Assembly (NCBI RefSeq): GCF_029813835.1
Contig: NZ_JARVKV010000003.1
Location: forward strand, 151,995 to 215,994
Origin: Streptomyces sp. DH37
Lineage (GTDB): Bacteria; Actinomycetota; Actinomycetes; Streptomycetales; Streptomycetaceae
Direction of reading: 5' to 3'
Length of the DNA: 64,000 nt
Under the pieces are notes generated by a model that saw only the letters and a list, made by a program, of their open reading frames with translations, was not told where the DNA came from and ran no database searches. Positions 59,228 through 64,000 of this stretch are shown here, piece after piece. Every line of letters begins with the position of its first letter. Position 1 is the first letter of the stretch. Position numbers and translations under genes: made by a program.

Positions 59228-59414
59228 TCCGTCCGCCCCGGCGGGCGGGCGCGGAGGACGGGGGCGGGGCCGCGCCGAGCGCCTCGGCCTTCCGGCGTCC
59301 CCGCGGACGCCCGTCGAAGCGGCCGACCGGAAACCGCCGCCACCGCCGCTCCGCCGGACGAGGACCGGGGAGCCCACGCTCCGGGAGCCGCGCAGCGAAC
59401 CGGAGACGGAACAC

Positions 59415-59452
59415 GTCGAAGGGCCCCACCGCGGACGGTGGGGCCCTTCGAC
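59415..59452 (-). terminator. terminator hairpin of tRNA-Ser(GGA)
   Basis: A 17-bp perfect stem (59415-59431 with 59436-59452), loop CGGA, 20 bases beyond the tRNA 3' end on the minus strand. It is nearly the same hairpin as that at 34103-34132 behind tRNA-Ser(CGA). Confidence 0.8.
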
Positions 59453-59471
59453 ATCGTGCCCGGTGAGGCAC

Positions 59472-59559
59472 TGGCGGAGGATACGAGATTCGAACTCGTG
59501 AGGGGTTGCCCCCAACACGCTTTCCAAGCGTGCGCCCTAGGCCTCTAGGCGAATCCTCC
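59472..59559 (-). tRNA. tRNA-Ser (anticodon GGA), CCA encoded
   Basis: 88 bases on the minus strand including CCA. Acceptor arms GGAGGAT/ATCCTCC, discriminator G; anticodon stem CACGC/GCGTG with loop TTGGAAA gives GGA. A long variable arm is present. Confidence 0.96.
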
Positions 59560-59676
59560 GCCGGAAACATTACATGACGCGGGGGAGTGGTCGCGAACCC
59601 GCTTCCCGGGCCGCCGTCCGGGGGATCCCGGGTCCCTCCCCCCGGTCCGGGCACTCCCCGGCATCCGGTAGGCTGG

Positions 59677-59770
59677 GCGCAGCCCCTCACGTGGCGCCAT
59701 CTCGCTGAACTCCCCCAGGGCCGGAAGGCAGCAAGGGTAGGTGAGCTCTGGCGGGTGCGTGGGGGGCGCC
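59677..59770 (+). ncRNA. ffs: signal recognition particle RNA (4.5S type)
   Basis: The conserved apical part is clear: CCCCCAGGGCCGGAAGGCAG then CAAGGGTAGGTGAGCTCTGG, with the GGAA tetraloop at about 59723-59726 and the asymmetric loop bound by Ffh. The ends GCGCAGCCCCTCACG and CGTGGGGGGCGC pair to close the rod. Exact ends are estimated. It lies just upstream of dnaX, as in other actinomycetes. Confidence 0.9.
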
Positions 59771-59836
59771 TGCTTTCCCGGTGCCCCCGTTCCCGCGGGG
59801 GCACGGTTGTCGGTGGGGGCCGATATCGTCGGAGAC

Positions 59837-62026
59837 GTGTCGTCCCTCGCGCTGTACCGCCGCTACCGACCCGAGGCCTTCTCCGAGGTCATCGGGCAGG
59901 AGCATGTCACCGACCCCCTCCAGCAGGCTCTCCGCAACAACCGGGTCAACCACGCGTACCTCTTCAGCGGGCCGCGCGGCTGCGGCAAGACGACCAGTGC
60001 GCGCATCCTCGCCCGCTGCCTGAACTGCGAGAAGGGCCCGACGCCGGATCCGTGCGGCGAGTGCCAGTCCTGCCGGGACCTGGCGCGCAACGGGCCGGGG
60101 TCGATCGACGTCATCGAGATCGACGCCGCGTCGCACGGCGGTGTGGACGACGCCCGCGAGCTGCGCGAGAAGGCGTTCTTCGGCCCCGCCTCCAGCCGCT
60201 ACAAGATCTACATCATCGACGAGGCGCACATGGTCACCTCGGCGGGCTTCAACGCCCTGCTGAAGGTGGTCGAGGAGCCGCCGGAGCACCTGAAGTTCAT
60301 CTTCGCGACGACCGAGCCGGAGAAGGTCATCGGCACGATCCGGTCGCGCACCCACCACTACCCGTTCCGCCTGGTGCCGCCGGGCACCCTGCGCGACTAC
60401 CTCGCCGCGGTGTGCGAACGCGAGGCGATCCCCGTGGAGGACGGGGTCCTGCCCCTGGTCGTACGCGCCGGGGCCGGTTCCGTGCGTGACTCGATGTCGG
60501 TGATGGACCAGCTGCTGGCGGGCGCGGGCGAGGCCGGCGTGACGTACGCCATGGCCACCTCGCTGCTGGGCTACACCGACGGCGCGCTGCTGGACTCCGT
60601 GGTGGACGCCTTCGCGGCGGGCGACGGGGCGGCCGCCTTCGAGGTGGTCGACCGGGTGATCGAGGGCGGGCACGAGCCGCGGCGCTTCGTCGCCGACCTG
60701 CTGGAGCGGCTGCGGGACCTGGTGGTCCTGGCGGCCGTGCCCGACGCGGCGGAGAAGGGCCTGATCGACGCCCCCGCCGACGTGGTGGAGAGGATGGCGG
60801 CCCAGGCGTCGGTCTTCGGCCCGGCCGAGCTGAGCCGGGCGGCGGACATCGTCAACGAGGGCCTGACGGCCATGCGCGGCGCGACCTCGCCGCGGCTCCA
60901 GCTGGAGCTGATCTGCGCCAGGGTGCTGCTGCCCGCGGCGTACGGGGACGAGCGTTCGCTCCAGGCCCGGCTGGACCGTCTGGAGCGGGGGGCGAGCCTC
61001 GCCGGCGGACCGATCGGGGGCGGTGCCCCCGTGGGCCCGCCGCCCGCGGCGGTGCCTCCGGCGCCGGGCGGCGGCCCGGCCGCGGCCCGTACGGCGCCGG
61101 CGGGGCAGCAGGGGGCGCCGGCACCGCAGGGCCCGCCGCCCGTACAGGCTCACCCGGCGTCCCCGGCACCTCCGGCACCCCAGCCTTCCCAGCCCGCCCG
61201 GCAGTCCGGGGGCGAGCCCGCCCCGGACGGCGGCAGGCGCCCCGGCGCCTGGCCGACGGCGGCGGGCGGGACGGGGGGAGCGGGCGGCGGCCCGGCGGAG
61301 CCCCAGGCCCGCCCCGGCGCGTGGCCGACACCGGCCTCGGCCCCCGCCGCGCCCGCACCGCAGACCCCGGCGCCCGCGTCCGCCCCCGCGTTCCAGGCCC
61401 CCGCGTCCGCCCCCGCATCCCAAGCCCCCGCCCCCCAGGGAGGCTCCGGCGGCGGGCAGGGGGTCGCGCAGGTGCGGCAGATGTGGCCCGACGTCCTGGA
61501 GGCCGTCAAGGGCAGGCGCCGCTTCACCTGGATCCTGCTCAGCCAGAACGCGCACGTCGCCGGTTTCGACGGGACGACGCTCCAGGTCGGCTTCTCCAAC
61601 CAGGGCGCCCGCGACAGCTTCGTCAACGGCGGCAGCGAGGAGGTGCTGCGCGCCGCGCTGGCCGACGCGTTCGGCGTGCAGTGGCGGATCGAGTCCGTCG
61701 TCGACCCCTCCGGCGGCTCGGGGGCTCCGCAGGCGCAGGCCCCGCCGTCCTCGGGCGCCTTCCGGTCGGCCGCCGTCGCGGCGCCTCCCGCCCCCGCCGC
61801 GTCCCCCGCGCCGTACGCGCAGCAGCGGCCGGCCGCGCAGCACCGGTCCGGGCCGCAGGCGCCCCCGGCGCGCGACGAGGCCGAGCCGCCCCCGCCTCCC
61901 GTGGCGCCGGAGGACGACATGCCCGCCGAGGACGACCCGGACCTGGACGACACCGCCCTGTCCGGCCACGATCTGATCGTGCGCGAGCTGGGCGCGACGG
62001 TGCTGGAGGAGCTGTACCACGAGTGA
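59837..62026 (+). CDS. dnaX: DNA polymerase III subunit gamma/tau
   Basis: 729 residues from GTG 59837 (GGAGAC directly upstream). The clamp-loader ATPase is complete: LALYRRYRPEAFSEVIGQEH, Walker A FSGPRGCGKTTSA (about 43-55), a four-Cys zinc module (CLNC then CGECQSC, about 62-80), DEAH box YIIDEAHMVTS (about 119-129) and sensor FATTEPEKV. A Pro/Ala-rich linker (about 395-540) and a tau-type C-terminal domain (about 545-630; MWPDVLEAVKGRRRFTWILL) follow, then an acidic tail. It loads the beta clamp and links polymerase cores. No frameshift site is needed or seen. Confidence 0.96.
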   Translation: MSSLALYRRYRPEAFSEVIGQEHVTDPLQQALRNNRVNHAYLFSGPRGCGKTTSARILARCLNCEKGPTPDPCGECQSCRDLARNGPGSIDVIEIDAASHGGVDDARELREKAFFGPASSRYKIYIIDEAHMVTSAGFNALLKVVEEPPEHLKFIFATTEPEKVIGTIRSRTHHYPFRLVPPGTLRDYLAAVCEREAIPVEDGVLPLVVRAGAGSVRDSMSVMDQLLAGAGEAGVTYAMATSLLGYTDGALLDSVVDAFAAGDGAAAFEVVDRVIEGGHEPRRFVADLLERLRDLVVLAAVPDAAEKGLIDAPADVVERMAAQASVFGPAELSRAADIVNEGLTAMRGATSPRLQLELICARVLLPAAYGDERSLQARLDRLERGASLAGGPIGGGAPVGPPPAAVPPAPGGGPAAARTAPAGQQGAPAPQGPPPVQAHPASPAPPAPQPSQPARQSGGEPAPDGGRRPGAWPTAAGGTGGAGGGPAEPQARPGAWPTPASAPAAPAPQTPAPASAPAFQAPASAPASQAPAPQGGSGGGQGVAQVRQMWPDVLEAVKGRRRFTWILLSQNAHVAGFDGTTLQVGFSNQGARDSFVNGGSEEVLRAALADAFGVQWRIESVVDPSGGSGAPQAQAPPSSGAFRSAAVAAPPAPAASPAPYAQQRPAAQHRSGPQAPPARDEAEPPPPPVAPEDDMPAEDDPDLDDTALSGHDLIVRELGATVLEELYHE

Positions 62027-62185
62027 CGGCCGTCCGGCCGCCGTCCGGCGGAGACGGGAACGTCCGGGCATGACGAGGCCAAGACACCGGGGGAACGCGT
62101 ACGCTCAGGGGTACGGAGTACAAGGTGGGTACGCGCGTGGTGAGCACGCGTACGCACACGTCGTCGACGAGCCAGGAGCGAAGCC

Positions 62186-62521
62186 GTGATTCCCGGTGGT
62201 GGCCAGCCCAACATGCAGCAGCTGCTTCAGCAGGCCCAGAAGATGCAGCAGGACCTCGCTGCGGCCCAGCAGGAGCTGGCCGAGACCGACGTCGAGGGAT
62301 CGGCGGGAGGCGGCCTGGTGAAGGCGACGGTCTCCGGGGCCGGTGAACTCAAGGGCCTCGTGATCGACCCCCGGGCGGTGGACCCGGAGGACACCGAGAC
62401 CCTCGCCGACCTGGTCCTCGCGGCCGTCCGCGACGCCAACGGCTCCGCGCAGGAGCTCCAGCAGCAGAAGCTCGGCCCCCTCGCCCAGGGGCTCGGCGGC
62501 ATGCCCGGCATGCCGTTCTGA
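62186..62521 (+). CDS. ybaB: YbaB/EbfC family nucleoid-associated protein
   Basis: 111 residues from GTG 62186 with AGGAG 8 bases upstream. The body is the YbaB fold: a long helix ([20 protein letters not shown]), a beta layer ([20 protein letters not shown]) and a second helix ([17 protein letters not shown]). Dimers bind DNA. It lies between dnaX and recR, the classical order, which suggests a role in DNA maintenance. The C-terminal tail GGMPGMPF is typical of actinobacteria. Confidence 0.95.
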   Translation: MIPGGGQPNMQQLLQQAQKMQQDLAAAQQELAETDVEGSAGGGLVKATVSGAGELKGLVIDPRAVDPEDTETLADLVLAAVRDANGSAQELQQQKLGPLAQGLGGMPGMPF

Positions 62522-62645
62522 CGACGGTCCGGCACGGGCGGCGTGCCGTGGGCATGCCGCCCCGAAAAGCGGAAACGAGCGTACGGTCAGGGCGGGGCCG
62601 CGCGAGAGCGACAAGGGCAGAGCAGGAAGAGCGGAGTAGGCGGTC

Positions 62646-63245
62646 GTGTACGAAGGCGTGGTTCAGGACCTCATCGACGAACTGGGCAGGCTGCCCGGCG
62701 TCGGTCCCAAGAGCGCGCAGCGGATCGCCTTCCACATCCTGCAGGCCGAGCCGACGGACGTCCGCCGGCTCGCCCACGCGCTGACCGAGGTGAAGGAGAA
62801 AGTCCGGTTCTGCGAGGTCTGCGGCAACGTCGCGGAGGCCGAGCGGTGCAGGGTCTGTCTGGACCAGCGCCGCGATCCGTCGGTCATCTGCGTCGTGGAG
62901 GAGCCCAAGGACGTCGTGGCCATCGAGCGGACGCGCGAGTTCCGCGGGCGCTACCACGTGCTCGGCGGCGCGATCAGCCCGATCGAGGGCGTGGGCCCGG
63001 ACGATCTGCGGATCAGGGAACTGCTGGCCCGGCTCGCCGACGGCACCGTCACCGAGCTGATCCTGGCCACGGACCCCAACCTCGAAGGGGAGGCGACGGC
63101 CACGTACCTCGCGCGCATGGTGTCCTCCATGGGCCTGCGCGTGACCAGGCTGGCCAGCGGCCTCCCCGTCGGAGGAGACCTGGAGTACGCCGACGAGGTC
63201 ACGCTGGGACGTGCCTTCGAGGGGAGAAGACTGCTCGATGTCTGA
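62646..63245 (+). CDS. recR: recombination mediator RecR
   Basis: 199 residues from GTG 62646. RecR with RecO and RecF loads RecA at single-strand gaps. HhH motif [20 protein letters not shown] (about 13-32), the zinc finger [16 protein letters not shown] (about 56-71), the Toprim domain ([17 protein letters not shown], about 79-95, with [13 protein letters not shown]) and the Walker-like end are all present; length is standard. It overlaps the next gene by 8 bases. Confidence 0.97.
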   Translation: MYEGVVQDLIDELGRLPGVGPKSAQRIAFHILQAEPTDVRRLAHALTEVKEKVRFCEVCGNVAEAERCRVCLDQRRDPSVICVVEEPKDVVAIERTREFRGRYHVLGGAISPIEGVGPDDLRIRELLARLADGTVTELILATDPNLEGEATATYLARMVSSMGLRVTRLASGLPVGGDLEYADEVTLGRAFEGRRLLDV

Positions 63246-63915
63246 AGCCATGCCCGAGACCCGCAACCCGGACCGTGCCCCGGACCGGAGCCCGGACGAC
63301 TTCGCGGTGCAGATCGCGGACCAGATCGAGAGTTTTCTCGTGGCGGTCGCCGAGGTGGCCAAGGGGGACGAGCCGGACAGCGCCGTCCCCTACCTGCTGC
63401 TGGAAGTCTCCCAGCTGATGCTCGCGGGCGGACGCCTCGGCGCCCACGAGGACATCGTCCCCGAGGAGCGGTACGAGCCGGACACCGGCCCGGAGCCGGA
63501 CGTCGACGAGCTGCGCATGCGGCTCGCGCGGCTGCTGGACCCGGTGGACGTCTACTCGGAGGTCTTCGACCCGTACGCGCGCAGCGCCCCGGTCGCCTGC
63601 CGCATCTCCGACGACCTCGCCGACGTGATCACGGACCTGCGCCACGGCATGGCCCACTACCGGGCCGGGCGGGTCAGCGAGGCGCTGTGGTGGTGGCAGT
63701 TCTCCTACCTGTCGAACTGGGGCCCCACCGCGTCGGCGTCCCTGCGCGCCCTCCAGTCGCTGGTGGCCCACGTCCGCCTCGACACCCCGCTCGACGAGCT
63801 GGACGGCCTGGACACGGACACCGACACCGACGACCTCCAGCTGGAGAGGGAAGCGGGCGCGGTGATGGCGGCGGAGATCGCCGCCCCGCTCGGCATCAAG
63901 CCGACGCACGACTGA
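63238..63915 (+). CDS. DUF5063 domain protein
   Basis: 225 residues from ATG 63238, overlapping recR by 8 bases, so translationally coupled. The protein is acidic and helical; landmarks are [20 protein letters not shown] (about 22-41), a middle [18 protein letters not shown] and [20 protein letters not shown] (about 140-159). The family follows recR in actinobacteria, and its function is unknown. The end is a Thr/Asp-rich stretch (TDTDTDD). The bases after 63915 contain no gene start before the window ends. Confidence 0.88.
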   Translation: MSEAMPETRNPDRAPDRSPDDFAVQIADQIESFLVAVAEVAKGDEPDSAVPYLLLEVSQLMLAGGRLGAHEDIVPEERYEPDTGPEPDVDELRMRLARLLDPVDVYSEVFDPYARSAPVACRISDDLADVITDLRHGMAHYRAGRVSEALWWWQFSYLSNWGPTASASLRALQSLVAHVRLDTPLDELDGLDTDTDTDDLQLEREAGAVMAAEIAAPLGIKPTHD

Positions 63916-64000
63916 CGGCGGCCCGCCTCCCCCTTCCGGGCGGCGGCTTCCCGTACGGACACCGGCCCCGGCGGCCGGGGCGCACGACGCGCTCCGGCCG

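Noticed and set aside
59837..62026. Programmed frameshift in dnaX producing gamma
   Set aside because: No A-rich slippery heptamer with a following hairpin was noticed; the full-length tau frame is continuous.

Overview
The window is chromosomal DNA of a high-GC actinomycete, almost certainly a Streptomyces. Nearly all genes have strong G/C bias at third codon positions, many start with GTG, and gene content is typical of the genus: a neighbouring pair of SigB-type sigma factors in the sigN-sigF order, tadA with its associated protein next to upp, a subtilisin-inhibitor-family protein, a SEC-C/DUF5926 protein and a dnaX-ybaB-recR-DUF5063 block. There is no rRNA, CRISPR array, transposase or prophage module. 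Five tRNA genes are present, and four of them are the serine isoacceptors UGA, GCU, CGA and GGA.

Layout. 1-8.8 kb: 5' part of an aminopeptidase P gene, a GAF-SpoIIE phosphatase lacking key metal ligands, a primase/polymerase-like protein, a secreted protein, a SEC-C protein, an RsbW-like ATPase, a glycerophosphodiesterase and an HtrA-type membrane protease. 8.8-12.5 kb: tRNA-Ser(UGA), a two-gene AbiEii-type nucleotidyltransferase module, a zinc-ribbon protein and a divergent XRE-TPR regulator. 12.5-18 kb: an accessory islet of visibly lower GC. It holds a translationally coupled operon of a P-loop ATPase (with zinc ribbon) and a HEPN-family protein (R-x4-H), which is the best candidate for a poorly described, possibly defensive, system here. 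It is followed by small orphan genes and a decayed ferritin-like gene with two frame changes. 18-27 kb: an ECF sigma factor, a fatty-acyl-CoA ligase behind a perfect TetR-type palindrome, a VOC protein and TipAL-like MerR regulator, a 1259-residue PAS/pseudo-histidine-kinase/receiver protein and an SSI-family inhibitor. 27-37.5 kb: tRNAs, a MarR-MFS efflux operon with two operator copies, sigN, sigF, tadA, upp and a LytR_C protein. 37.5-48.3 kb: an M28 aminopeptidase, an alditol-oxidase-like flavoprotein, a patatin, a PL11 rhamnogalacturonan lyase with tandem LacI-like operators, a formaldehyde dehydrogenase and a Kef-type antiporter.

48.3-54.7 kb looks like a compact biosynthetic locus: a divergent LysR regulator, then an Asp/Glu racemase, an EamA exporter, a heme-oxygenase-like diiron oxidase with a complete ligand set, a membrane fatty-acid desaturase and an orphan protein, closed by a convergent LuxR regulator. 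A 15-bp inverted repeat just before the oxidase places its Shine-Dalgarno sequence in a stem. 55.3-64 kb: a 1275-residue secreted protein built from seven two-cysteine modules, Ig-like domains and FG-GAP repeats, then tRNA-Ser(GGA), the SRP RNA gene, dnaX, ybaB, recR and a DUF5063 gene.

A near-consensus parS site (15 of 16 bases) lies in the 28.3-28.8 kb intergenic region. Many perfect GC-rich hairpins at gene ends act as likely terminators. All functional calls were made by reading the sequence, without database searches.
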